Source of the DNA: Clostridiales bacterium
GTDB lineage: Bacteria; Bacillota; Clostridia; Oscillospirales; Oscillospiraceae
DNA length: 16,634 bases
Direction of reading: 5' to 3'
Assembly: GCA_018374635.1 (NCBI GenBank)
Contig: JAHAEW010000073.1
Coordinates: forward strand, 1-16,634
Shown here piece after piece: positions 6,249-13,496 of the stretch. Every line of letters starts with the position of its first letter. Position 1 is the first letter of the stretch. The notes below the pieces were generated by a model that worked only from the letters and a program-made list of their open reading frames with translations, did not search any database and was not told where the DNA came from. A program made the translations under genes and the position numbers.

Positions 6249-6292
6249 AAAAAAGGCGCACAAAACCAGCGCCCCCGGGCATCTGGGTGCGC
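6249..6292 (-). terminator. Terminator-like hairpin in the sigV leader (possible attenuator)
   Basis: On the - strand GCGCAC-CCAG pairs with CTGG-(TTTT bulge)-GTGCGC, with GCC/GGC inside, then C and T6 (A6 at 6249-6254 on +). It lies between the ECF-like promoter and the sigV ATG, about 65 nt before the gene, so it could end transcription early. Confidence 0.5.
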
Positions 6293-6361
6293 ACGACCGG
6301 TATGTGTGACCTCTGCGCGGCATGTTCTACTTCCCTTCTGGTTTTGTGTGGCTATCTGTTA

Positions 6362-6388
6362 GACGCGGAGAGTGGGAAAAAAGTTTGC
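6362..6388 (-). promoter_or_regulatory. ECF-type promoter of sigV-rsiV
   Basis: On the - strand GCAAAC (6383-6388), a T6-starting 17-nt spacer and CGTCTAA (CGTC at 6362-6365) match the AAC / CGTC pattern of SigM/SigV/SigW-type promoters. This supports autoregulation of sigV. The leader to the sigV ATG would be about 170 nt. Confidence 0.6.
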
Positions 6389-6409
6389 TGCAATTTCCTG
6401 AGTCCGCTC

Positions 6410-6438
6410 TTGCAAGGCGGGGTGCTGTGGGTTATAAT
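6410..6438 (+). promoter_or_regulatory. Promoter of asnA
   Basis: TTGCAA (6410-6415), 17-nt spacer, TATAAT (6433-6438). The predicted start at about 6445 gives a leader of about 64 nt with no T-box or other strong structure. It is divergent from the sigV promoter. Confidence 0.8.
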
Positions 6439-6508
6439 GCGTTAGTATATTAAATCGAGAAACGATGGATGGTATCCCGTGTCCCGATGGATAAAAGGAG
6501 ATGTTCAT

Positions 6509-7522
6509 ATGGAAAAGACCGTCATCCCGGCGGGCTATGCCCCATGCCTCAACCTGTATGATACCCAGAAGGCCATCGGCCTTCTCAAGCGCTTTTTTGA
6601 GGATGCACTGGGAGGCGCGCTCAATCTGATGCGGGTCTCCGCCCCTCTGTTCGTCGAGGCGGCCACCGGCCTGAACGACGACCTCAATGGTGTGGAGCGG
6701 GCCGTCACCTTTGACATCCCCTCCGCCGGGCGGGACGCCCAGGTGGTCCATTCCCTGGCCAAGTGGAAGCGCATGGCCCTCTACCGGTATCAGTTTTCGG
6801 TTGGAGAGGGACTCTACACCGACATGAACGCCATCCGGCGGGATGAGGCGCTGGATAACCTCCACTCAGTCTATGTGGACCAGTGGGACTGGGAGAAGGT
6901 CATCGCCCCCCGGGACCGGAATGTGGAGTATCTGAAGCAGACCGTGCGTACCATCGTCAAGGCCATGTGTGAGACGCAGACCACCCTGCGCTCGGTCTAC
7001 CCCCGGCTCACCGCGCTGCCCGCGCTGTGCCCGGAGGTGAGCTTTGTCACCACCCAGGAGCTGGAGGACCGCTGGCCCAGCCTCTCCCCCAAGGAGCGGG
7101 AGAACGCCTGGGTCAAGGACCATCCCACCACCTTCCTCATGCAGATCGGCGGCGCGCTCAAGTCGGGCGGGCCCCACGACGGCCGGGCCCCCGACTACGA
7201 CGACTGGAGCCTCAACGGCGACATCCTGCTGTGGAATCCGGTGCTGCAAAAAGCCTTTGAGGTCTCCTCCATGGGGATCCGGGTCAGCCCCGAGGTGCTG
7301 GACCGGCAGCTCACCACGGCCGGGTGCGATGAGCGGCGCTCCCTTACCTTCCACAAGCTTCTGCTGGAGGGCAAGCTTCCTCTGACCATCGGCGGCGGCA
7401 TCGGCCAGTCCCGCCTGTGCATGCTGCTCCTGGGCAAGGCCCATATCGGCGAGGTGCAGGCGAGCGTGTGGGACGGGGAGACCATCGTAGCGTGCCAGGA
7501 CGCGGGGGTCATCCTGCTGTAA
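6509..7522 (+). CDS. asnA: Aspartate--ammonia ligase (asparagine synthetase A)
   Basis: A 337-residue AsnA that makes asparagine from aspartate, ammonia and ATP in the cytosol. It belongs to the class II aminoacyl-tRNA synthetase fold. Near-identical motifs to E. coli AsnA are present: VVHSLAKWKR (79-88), GEGLYTDM (99-106), LHSVYVDQWDWE (118-129), RAPDYDDWS, LNGDILLWNPVL, FEVSSMGIRV and the motif-3-like TIGGGIGQSRLCMLLL. The length fits the family (about 330). The ATG at 6509 has AAAAGGAG 8 nt upstream. It is monocistronic, with its own promoter and a terminator at 7626-7662. Confidence 0.98.
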   Translation: MEKTVIPAGYAPCLNLYDTQKAIGLLKRFFEDALGGALNLMRVSAPLFVEAATGLNDDLNGVERAVTFDIPSAGRDAQVVHSLAKWKRMALYRYQFSVGEGLYTDMNAIRRDEALDNLHSVYVDQWDWEKVIAPRDRNVEYLKQTVRTIVKAMCETQTTLRSVYPRLTALPALCPEVSFVTTQELEDRWPSLSPKERENAWVKDHPTTFLMQIGGALKSGGPHDGRAPDYDDWSLNGDILLWNPVLQKAFEVSSMGIRVSPEVLDRQLTTAGCDERRSLTFHKLLLEGKLPLTIGGGIGQSRLCMLLLGKAHIGEVQASVWDGETIVACQDAGVILL

Positions 7523-7549
7523 AGCCGGGATGGACTTGGCGGCGTTCCG

Positions 7550-7625
7550 CCGTCCGCGCGCGGCGGCGTGCATTCCCTTGAAAAAATGCCTGCATTATGA
7601 AGTGTGCTGAAGTGTTTCGATACAC
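7550..7625 (-). repeat. Diverged third copy of the dispersed hairpin repeat
   Basis: It aligns with positions 22-96 of the left copy (same orientation on +). GCGCGCNGCGGC, TGCATNCCCTNGAAAAAATGC and TGCATT are kept, with a 2-nt gap and then a diverged hairpin. That hairpin (7602-7611 / 7616-7625) still pairs over most of 10 bp on + (two wobbles, one mismatch). It sits between asnA and the terminator shared with rlmA. Confidence 0.75.
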
Positions 7626-7662
7626 GGACCGGCGCGGCCTCCAGGCTGCGCCGGTCCTTTTT
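7626..7662 (+). terminator. Terminator between convergent asnA and rlmA
   Basis: A 14-bp stem (7626-7639 / 7644-7657, one G-U pair), loop TCCA, then T5 on the + strand. It is a clear terminator for asnA and may also act on rlmA, whose stop codon overlaps the T tract. Confidence 0.9.
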
Positions 7663-8488
7663 ATAGCATATCCCGGCGGAACACGTGTATGCGAAATCCG
7701 GCCCGCACCTCCAGCCGGGTAAGGGCATGGAGCCGCGCTGTCCCGGCCCTGGTGGTTTTCCAGCAGTAGGGGGTCATCTGGAAGAGCGCATGGAGGTCTT
7801 CTGGGGATTCGATATGGAGTACGGATTCCACCGGGACGACTTCCAGGAGCTGGAACCCCTCGTAGGGGATGGTCTCATCCGGATTGAGATAGGGGGTGTC
7901 GTAGAGGACTTCCTTCAGCTCCCACAGGTGCTCCGGCGCGGGCACCACATAGAGGAACACGCCGCCGGGCTTCAGGACCCGGTGAAATTCCCTGGCGGCA
8001 AGAGGAGAGAAGCAGTTGACCAGCAGATGGGCGCAGCTGTCCGCCACCGGCAGGCGGTAGGCCGAGCCCACGGCAAATTCACTCTCCCGGTCCCGCTTGG
8101 CGGCCCACCGGAGGGCAAATTTCGAGATGTCGATCCCGGCCACTGTGGGGGCGCGGCCTGCTTCCCGCAGAACCCGCGCGATCCCGGCGGTATAGTATCC
8201 CTCCCCGCAGCCTGAGTCCACCACGGCACCGGAGGCCGGGGTATAGCGGAGGGCCAGCTCCTCCAGGGCGGCGCGCAGCGGCTGATAATATCCGGCCGAG
8301 AGAAAGCGGTTGCGGGCGGCCACCATGGCTTTGTCATCCCCGGGGGCCTTGGAGTGCATTTGGTTGGGGGGCAGGAGATGGACATAGCCCTCCTTGGAAA
8401 TGTCGTAGCTGTGGCCATTGGGACAGGTATAGGTACGCTCCCCACAGGTGAGCGGCGCGAAGCAGATGGGACAGCGGAACAGGCTCAT
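7661..8488 (-). CDS. rlmA: 23S rRNA (guanine-N1)-methyltransferase, RlmA type
   Basis: A 275-residue S-adenosylmethionine-dependent methyltransferase of the RlmA(I)/RlmA(II) family, which methylates N1 of a guanine in 23S rRNA hairpin 35 (G745 or G748 by subgroup). The N-terminal zinc site is visible: C6-P-I-C9 and C22-P-N-G-H26. It is followed by HSYDISKEGYVHLL and the SAM motif VVDSGCGEGYYT (89-100). FSPLAAREFHRVLKPGG follows the fold. Which of the two guanines is used is not decidable here. The ATG at 8488 has GGAGG 7 nt upstream. A longer frame from 8536 lacks such a site. It is monocistronic and convergent with asnA. Confidence 0.93.
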   Translation of the reverse strand: MSLFRCPICFAPLTCGERTYTCPNGHSYDISKEGYVHLLPPNQMHSKAPGDDKAMVAARNRFLSAGYYQPLRAALEELALRYTPASGAVVDSGCGEGYYTAGIARVLREAGRAPTVAGIDISKFALRWAAKRDRESEFAVGSAYRLPVADSCAHLLVNCFSPLAAREFHRVLKPGGVFLYVVPAPEHLWELKEVLYDTPYLNPDETIPYEGFQLLEVVPVESVLHIESPEDLHALFQMTPYCWKTTRAGTARLHALTRLEVRAGFRIHVFRRDML

Positions 8489-8565
8489 AGAGAGGCCTCC
8501 TTTAAAGGTCGCGATGCAGGCATATGGGCAAGCCATTGTGTGTGCTGCGCTGCGGATTCGGCTCT

Positions 8566-8574
8566 ATTATATCA
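8566..8574 (-). promoter_or_regulatory. Extended -10 promoter of rlmA
   Basis: TGATATAAT on the - strand (8566-8574) is a perfect -10 with an extended TGn. There is no good -35. The predicted start is about 70 nt before the rlmA ATG. The rest of the 284-nt gap up to ykpA (8575-8772) shows weak inverted repeats and no confident promoter for ykpA. Confidence 0.6.
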
Positions 8575-8772
8575 GATTTTTTCCGGATCGGGAGGAATTC
8601 CTTCTCCCAAAGACGCCGCCTCTGGCGGAACAGGGGAAAACTGGCGGTTCCATGGTGGAAGAGGGCGGGAAAGAGGCTGGTTTTCGTCCTTTTTTCTCTA
8701 CCATTTTGGGATGGGATATGGTATCATAGACAAGATTATGATTACTTTTTGAGAGAGATAAGGAGCGAAGCA

Positions 8773-10371
8773 ATGATCACCGTTTCTGATTTGACCCTTC
8801 AGTACAGCGGTCAGCCCCTGTTCAGCCATGTGGATCTTCAGTTCACCAAGGGAAACTGCTACGGCATCATCGGCGCCAATGGCGCGGGCAAGTCCACCTT
8901 CCTGAGGATCCTCTCCGGGGAGCTGGAACCCACCAAGGGCGAGGTCTCCATCCTGCCCAAGACCCGGATGTCGGTCCTCAAGCAGAACCAGAACGCCTAT
9001 GACGCCTACAACGTCATGGATACCGTCATCATGGGCAACCAGCGCCTCTATGACATCGGAAAGGAGAAGGAGGCCCTCTACGCCAAGGAGGAGATGACCG
9101 AGGAGGACGGCATCCGCGCCTGTGAGCTGGAGGAGGAGTATGCCGAGCTGGGCGGCTGGGAGGCCGAGAGCGACGCCTCCCGCATCCTCCAGGGGCTGGG
9201 CATCGGCACCGAGCTCCACTACAACGACATGGCCACCCTGGACGCCCGCCTCAAGGTGAAGGTCCTGCTGGCCCAGGCGCTCTTCGGCAACCCCGACATC
9301 CTGCTGCTGGACGAGCCCACCAACAACCTGGACATCAACGCGGTCAACTGGCTGGAGGACTTCCTGCTGGACTTTGAGGGCACCGTCATCGTGGTCTCCC
9401 ATGACCGCCACTTCCTCAACACCATCTGCACCCACATTGTGGACATCGACTACAACAAGATCAAGCTCTACGTGGGCAACTACGACTTCTGGTATGAGTC
9501 CTCCCAGCTGGTACAGTCCCTCATCAAGAACCAGAACAAGCGCAACGAGGAGAAGATCAAGGAATTGCAGGACTTTATCGCCCGCTTCTCCGCCAACAAG
9601 TCCAAGTCCAAGCAGGCCACGGCCCGGCGCAAGCTCCTGGACAAGCTCACCGTGGAGGAGATGCCCGCCTCCTCCCGCCGCTATCCCTGGGTGGCCTTCT
9701 CCCCCGAGCGGGAGGTGGGCAAGGACATCCTCTTTGTCACCGACGTGAGCAAGACCATCGACGGGGTGAAGGTGCTGGACAAGGTCTCCTTCATCGTGGG
9801 GCACGATGACAAGATCGCCTTTGTGGGCGACAACGAGAACGCCCACACCGCCCTTTTCAAGATCCTCACCGGCGAGATGGAGCCCGACGAGGGTACCGTG
9901 AAGTGGGGCCAGACCGCCACCTTCTCCTATTTTCCCAAGGACAACACCGCCTTCTTTGAGGGGCACGACGAGAATCTGGTGGAGTGGCTGCGGGAGTTCT
10001 CCCCCGATCCCCACGAGAGCTATCTGCGGGGCTTCCTGGGCCGGATGCTCTTCTCGGGCGACGATGTGTACAAGAGCGTAAAGGTCCTCTCGGGCGGCGA
10101 GAAGGTGCGGTGCATGCTCTCCAAGATGATGCTCTCGGGGGCGAATGTGCTGCTGCTGGACCAGCCCACCAACCACCTGGATCTGGAGTCCATCACTGCG
10201 GTCAACAACGGTCTGGAGGCCGTGAAGTGCAATGTGCTCTTCTCCTCCCACGACCACCAGCTGGTGCAGACCGTGGCCAACCGGATCTTTGACTTTACGG
10301 CCGAGGGCAAGCTCATCGACCGCAAGATGACCTATGACGAGTACCTGGAGAGCGCAGGCTCCAACGGATAA
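8773..10371 (+). CDS. ykpA: ABC-F family ATPase, YkpA/YbiT type, one ATP site degenerate
   Basis: A 532-residue soluble protein with two ABC domains and no membrane part. ABC-F proteins bind the ribosomal E site and tune translation. Domain 1 has Walker A GANGAGKS (34-41), Walker B LLLDEPTNNLD (177-187, E181) and H-loop H210, but LDARLK (156-161) in place of LSGGQ. The linker (about 240-310) includes RFSANKSKSKQATARRK. Domain 2 has a degenerate Walker A, GDNENAHT (352-359), signature LSGGEK (439-444) and LLLDQPTNHLD with Gln464 where Glu is usual. The ATP site built from Walker A1 plus signature 2 is therefore intact and the other is not. Loss of Walker A2 is shared with YkpA, while the E-to-Q change is not typical. 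The ATG at 8773 has AAGGAG upstream. It is monocistronic. Confidence 0.93.
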   Translation: MITVSDLTLQYSGQPLFSHVDLQFTKGNCYGIIGANGAGKSTFLRILSGELEPTKGEVSILPKTRMSVLKQNQNAYDAYNVMDTVIMGNQRLYDIGKEKEALYAKEEMTEEDGIRACELEEEYAELGGWEAESDASRILQGLGIGTELHYNDMATLDARLKVKVLLAQALFGNPDILLLDEPTNNLDINAVNWLEDFLLDFEGTVIVVSHDRHFLNTICTHIVDIDYNKIKLYVGNYDFWYESSQLVQSLIKNQNKRNEEKIKELQDFIARFSANKSKSKQATARRKLLDKLTVEEMPASSRRYPWVAFSPEREVGKDILFVTDVSKTIDGVKVLDKVSFIVGHDDKIAFVGDNENAHTALFKILTGEMEPDEGTVKWGQTATFSYFPKDNTAFFEGHDENLVEWLREFSPDPHESYLRGFLGRMLFSGDDVYKSVKVLSGGEKVRCMLSKMMLSGANVLLLDQPTNHLDLESITAVNNGLEAVKCNVLFSSHDHQLVQTVANRIFDFTAEGKLIDRKMTYDEYLESAGSNG

Positions 10372-10381
10372 CCACACAGCA

Positions 10382-10415
10382 CCCGGCCCTCCTGGAGAGA
10401 TGGGCCGGGCTTTTT
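10382..10415 (+). terminator. Terminator of ykpA
   Basis: CCCGGCCC (10382-10389) pairs with GGGCCGGG (10402-10409), then C and T5. Confidence 0.9.
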
Positions 10416-10434
10416 CTCCGGGCAAAGCCGATTG

Positions 10435-10461
10435 TGTTATGTGACGGAAAGCGGCATAACA
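10435..10461. promoter_or_regulatory. Inverted repeat upstream of the DUF1836 promoter, possible operator
   Basis: TGTTATG (10435-10441) and CATAACA (10455-10461) form a perfect 7-bp dyad with a 13-bp centre. The dyad lies about 17 bp upstream of the -35. It could bind the MerR-like DUF1836 protein encoded just downstream. This is inference. Confidence 0.35.
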
Positions 10462-10477
10462 TGCGGGGAAGCGACCT

Positions 10478-10506
10478 TTGCTTTCCTGTGGAAAATGTGA
10501 TAGAAT
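10478..10506 (+). promoter_or_regulatory. Promoter of the DUF1836-degV-prmA operon
   Basis: TTGCTT (10478-10483), 17-nt spacer, TAGAAT (10501-10506) with an extended TGA directly before the -10. Confidence 0.72.
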
Positions 10507-10549
10507 AAAACAAAATACTCCGGAACAAAGCGGTCAAGGAGGATACTCG

Positions 10550-11101
10550 ATGGAGGAACTCAAGGAACTCAAAGCGCGGATGCAGGAGCAGCGGCCGGTG
10601 GACTGGGAGGGTTTTCCGGACATTGGGCTGTATATGGATCAGGTCGTCTCCTATCTGCCCCGGCAGCTCATCCACTACGGGGAGGGGGAACTGCTGACCT
10701 CTGCCATGGTAAACAACTATATCAAGGATGGCCTGCTTCCCCGGGCTGAGGGAAAGCGCTATTCCCGCACCCATCTGGGGTATCTCACCGCGATCTGTGT
10801 GCTCAAGCAGGTGCTCTCCGTAAAAGAGACCAACCGTCTCATTGCCGCGGGGACCGAGCGCAAGCGCACCGCAGAGGAGCTCTACGCTTACTTCTGCCGG
10901 CAGCTGGATGCCGCTCTGAGCGAGACCGCGCAGAGCCTGCCGGAAGAGGGGGAGGAGGAAGACCTGCCCCGTCTGGCCCTGGATCTGGCCCTGCGCAGCT
11001 ATGCGGACCGTCTGGCCTGCCAGCGGGTGCTGGATATCCTGGCCCGGCATACGCCGGAGCCGGAGCGGAGCAGCCGAAAGAAAGAGCGTGCCGGAGAGTG
11101 A
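10550..11101 (+). CDS. DUF1836 family, MerR-like DNA-binding protein
   Basis: A 183-residue protein of the DUF1836 family, whose function is not established. Residues 47-90 (ELLTSAMVNNYIKDGLLP, then KRYSRTHLGYLTAICVLKQV) look like a winged helix-turn-helix of the MerR kind, so DNA binding is likely. The remainder is helical with an acidic stretch (EEGEEED) and a basic tail. The ATG at 10550 has AAGGAGG just upstream. An earlier in-frame start at 10478 lies in the promoter. It is the first gene of an operon with degV (52-nt gap) and prmA. A dyad upstream could be its own operator. Confidence 0.8.
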   Translation: MEELKELKARMQEQRPVDWEGFPDIGLYMDQVVSYLPRQLIHYGEGELLTSAMVNNYIKDGLLPRAEGKRYSRTHLGYLTAICVLKQVLSVKETNRLIAAGTERKRTAEELYAYFCRQLDAALSETAQSLPEEGEEEDLPRLALDLALRSYADRLACQRVLDILARHTPEPERSSRKKERAGE

Positions 11102-11153
11102 GCGTGCCCGGGGAAGAGGGCCGGATATGGCCCATGATAAGGAGGTTTTTTCC

Positions 11154-12026
11154 ATGAGCAACTATCGCATTGTCACCGACTCTGCCGCCGATATGAGCGC
11201 GGCCATGGTGGAGGAATCGGGTGTTACCGTTCTGCCCCTGTGTTTTACGATGGAAGAAGAGAGCTATGAGGATCATCCGGACCGGCGGGCCATGCCCATC
11301 GAGGAGTTCTACCGCCGCCTGCGGGAGGGGAAGATGGCGACGACTTCCGCCGTGAATGTCTCTCAGTACATCGACGTACTGGAGCCCATGCTCCAGGCAG
11401 GGGAGGACGTGCTGGTGCTGGCCTTCTCCTCGGGCCTTTCCACCACTTACAACTCCTCCGCTATCGCCGTGGCTGAGCTGCGGGAGAAGTACCCCGAGCG
11501 GAAGATCTTCACCGTCGACACCCTGTGCGCCTCCCTGGGGCAGGGCCTTCTGGTATGGCAGGCCGCCGCGCTTCAGAAAGCGGGCAGGAGCCTGGAGGAG
11601 GTCCGGGATTGGGCCGAGGCCAACAAGCTCAAGCTCTGCCACTGGGTGGCGGTGGACGATCTGGCCCACCTAAAGCGGGGCGGCCGGATCTCTGCCACGA
11701 CCGCCCTTGTGGGCGGGATGCTGAGCATCAAGCCCATCATCCATGTGGATAATGAGGGCCATCTCATCAACGTGGGGAAGGTACGCGGCCGTGCCGCCTC
11801 CCTCAAGCACCTGGTGGACGAGATGGAGAAACGGGTGACGAATCCCCGGGAGCAGATCATCTTCATCAGCCACAGCGACTGCCTGGAGGACGCCAGAGTG
11901 GTGGGCGAGGAGGTCAAGCGCCGGTTTGGGGTGAAGGACGTGGTCTACAATCACATTGGCCCCGTCATCGGCGCCCACACGGGACCGGGTACAGTGGCAC
12001 TCTTCTTTATGGGAACGGAGCGGTAA
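11154..12026 (+). CDS. DegV family fatty-acid-binding protein (FakB-like)
   Basis: A 290-residue DegV-fold protein of the usual length. DegV/FakB proteins carry a fatty acid and, in Gram-positives, present it to the kinase FakA for phosphorylation and entry into phospholipid synthesis. Motifs seen: IVTDSAADM (6-14), TTSAVN (63-68, the carboxylate-binding TS), FSSGLSTTYNSS (91-102), DTLCASLGQG (122-131), HLKRGGRIS and GPVIGAHTGPGTVALFF. Genomes of this group carry several paralogs, and the preferred fatty acid cannot be told. No fakA is in the window. The ATG at 11154 has AAGGAGG 8 nt upstream. prmA follows after 1 nt. Confidence 0.93.
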   Translation: MSNYRIVTDSAADMSAAMVEESGVTVLPLCFTMEEESYEDHPDRRAMPIEEFYRRLREGKMATTSAVNVSQYIDVLEPMLQAGEDVLVLAFSSGLSTTYNSSAIAVAELREKYPERKIFTVDTLCASLGQGLLVWQAAALQKAGRSLEEVRDWAEANKLKLCHWVAVDDLAHLKRGGRISATTALVGGMLSIKPIIHVDNEGHLINVGKVRGRAASLKHLVDEMEKRVTNPREQIIFISHSDCLEDARVVGEEVKRRFGVKDVVYNHIGPVIGAHTGPGTVALFFMGTER

Positions 12027-12027
12027 C

Positions 12028-12972
12028 ATGGAAGATATCAAGTGGCTGGAAGTGGCCATTGACACAACGACACAGGAGCTGGAGGCCCTCTCCGCCCGGC
12101 TGACCATGAACGGCGTGACCGGTCTGGTCATCGAGGATGAGGCCGATTTCCAGCAGTTTTTGCAGAATAACCGCCAGTACTGGGACTATGTGGACGAGGA
12201 GCTTCAGGAGAAGATGCGGGGCGTGTGCCGCATCAAGTTCTATGTCTCGGACGACGCCGATGGGCGCAAACAGCTCCGGAAATGGATGGGGGGCATCGAA
12301 AAGCCCTATACCACCGCGGCGCTGGGGGAGAACGACTGGGCCCACAGCTGGCAGAAGTACTATAAGCCCATGGAGGTGGGAGAGCGGCTTTACATCGTTC
12401 CCGAGTGGGAGCGGGAGGAGCCTGTCCCGGCGGGAAAGACCGCCCTCTATCTGAATCCGGGACTTACCTTCGGCACCGGCTCTCACGCCTCCACCCAGCT
12501 CTGCCTGGGAGGCGTGGAGCGGTATGTGACCGACGGGTGCGGGGTGTTGGACCTGGGCTGCGGCAGCGGCATTCTGTCCATCGCGGCCCTGCGCCTGGGC
12601 GCAGAGCGCGCCGTGGCGGTGGATATCGACCCCAAGGCGGTGGACGTGGCCTATGAGAACGCCGCCATGAACGGCATTGGAAAGGACCGCTACCATGTGC
12701 TGGCGGGGGATGTGCTCACCGACGAGGGACTGGTGAACGAGCTGGCGGAGCAGAAGTACCAGGTGGTGCTGGCCAACATCGTGGCCGACGTCATCATCCC
12801 CCTCTCGGCCAAGGTGGACCGTTTTCTGGCGGAGGACGGGACCTTCCTGTGCTCCGGGATCATCGACGTCCGCGCCCACGAGGTGGTGGAGGCGCTGGAG
12901 CGCAATGGCCTGACCATCGTGGACCGGTGGGAGAAAAAGGGCTGGGTTGCCCTGGCGGCCCGGTTCCAGTAA
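12028..12972 (+). CDS. prmA: Ribosomal protein L11 methyltransferase
   Basis: A 314-residue PrmA that trimethylates amino groups of ribosomal protein L11 using S-adenosylmethionine. The N-terminal substrate-recognition domain covers about residues 1-130. NPGLTFGTGSHASTQLCL (143-160) and the SAM motif VLDLGCGSGILSIAA (173-187) are diagnostic, as is NIVADVI (250-256) in the catalytic region. The Firmicutes-type longer N-terminal part is present. The start at 12028 is 1 nt after the DegV stop, with GGAACGGAG upstream, so translation is probably coupled. It is the last gene of the operon, followed by a terminator. Confidence 0.96.
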   Translation: MEDIKWLEVAIDTTTQELEALSARLTMNGVTGLVIEDEADFQQFLQNNRQYWDYVDEELQEKMRGVCRIKFYVSDDADGRKQLRKWMGGIEKPYTTAALGENDWAHSWQKYYKPMEVGERLYIVPEWEREEPVPAGKTALYLNPGLTFGTGSHASTQLCLGGVERYVTDGCGVLDLGCGSGILSIAALRLGAERAVAVDIDPKAVDVAYENAAMNGIGKDRYHVLAGDVLTDEGLVNELAEQKYQVVLANIVADVIIPLSAKVDRFLAEDGTFLCSGIIDVRAHEVVEALERNGLTIVDRWEKKGWVALAARFQ

Positions 12973-12981
12973 CAAAAGACC

Positions 12982-13010
12982 GAGGCGGACGCAGCTGCGT
13001 CCGCCTCTTT
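12982..13010 (+). terminator. Terminator after prmA
   Basis: A 26-nt perfect palindrome (12982-13007), 11 bp or more of stem with a tight GCAGCTGC centre, followed by TTTG. The U tract is short. Confidence 0.82.
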
Positions 13011-13027
13011 GCGTCCGGGAAAAGCCT

Positions 13028-13056
13028 TTGCATCTTGGGCAAAAATCCCGTATAAT
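13028..13056 (+). promoter_or_regulatory. Promoter of the PPC-ymdB operon
   Basis: TTGCAT (13028-13033), 17-nt spacer, TATAAT (13051-13056). The predicted start at about 13063 gives a very short leader before the first gene. Confidence 0.85.
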
Positions 13057-13079
13057 GGGGAAAATAACGGGGGAAAGGG

Positions 13080-13496
13080 ATGAGTCATATGCGGACCCAC
13101 TGCTTTCGGCTGCGCCGGGGGGATGACCTGCGGCAGTCGTTGGAGCGTTATGTCAGAGAACAGCATATCCGGGCGGCGGTGGTGCTCTCCGCGGTGGGGT
13201 GCGTGAGCCGGGCGGTGCTCCGGGACGCCTCGGGCGTGACGGTACGGACTCTGGAGGAGCATCTGGAGATCGTCTCCCTGATGGGGACCCTCTCTGAGGC
13301 GCGGACCCATCTGCATATTGCCCTGTCCCGGGAGGATCTCTCCACCGTGGGCGGGCATCTGAAGGATGGGTGCATCGTCAATACCACGGCGGAGGTGGTG
13401 CTGCTGGAGCTGTCCGGCGTGGCCTTTGGGGCGGGCTATGACCCCGAGACCGGTTATGACGAGCTGGTCATCTCACATGAGGAGGAACCGAAATGA
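13080..13496 (+). CDS. PPC (DUF296) domain protein
   Basis: A 138-residue stand-alone PPC/DUF296 domain. In plants this domain occurs with AT-hooks and forms trimers. The bacterial single-domain proteins are poorly understood. Seen: RTHCFRLRRGDDL near the start (5-17), AAVVLSAVGCVSRAVLR (32-48), IVSLMGTLS (64-72), the HLH pair (77-79) and GGHLKDGCIVNTTAEVV (91-107). Histidines 77, 79 and 93 fit the conserved metal-binding set. An ATG at 13089 is an equally plausible start and would place RTH right after Met as in relatives. Its stop overlaps the ATG of ymdB (ATGA), so the two are translationally coupled. I infer a shared nucleotide-related role but cannot show it. Confidence 0.85.
   Translation: MSHMRTHCFRLRRGDDLRQSLERYVREQHIRAAVVLSAVGCVSRAVLRDASGVTVRTLEEHLEIVSLMGTLSEARTHLHIALSREDLSTVGGHLKDGCIVNTTAEVVLLELSGVAFGAGYDPETGYDELVISHEEEPK

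Noticed and set aside
6445..6508. T-box (tRNA-Asn) control of asnA.
   Set aside because: The leader from the predicted start is only about 64 nt, with no T-box core sequence and no terminator.
8711..8752. 13-codon upstream frame (MGYGIIDKIMITF) ending 20 nt before ykpA, as in attenuated ABC-F resistance genes.
   Set aside because: There is no ribosome binding site before its ATG and no terminator/antiterminator pair nearby. The protein is of the housekeeping YkpA type.
8698..10425. Long 575-codon frame antisense to ykpA, and similar long frames opposite the antiporter, hydrolase and gap genes.
   Set aside because: Shadow frames caused by high GC3 in the true genes. Their translations are low-complexity and match no family.
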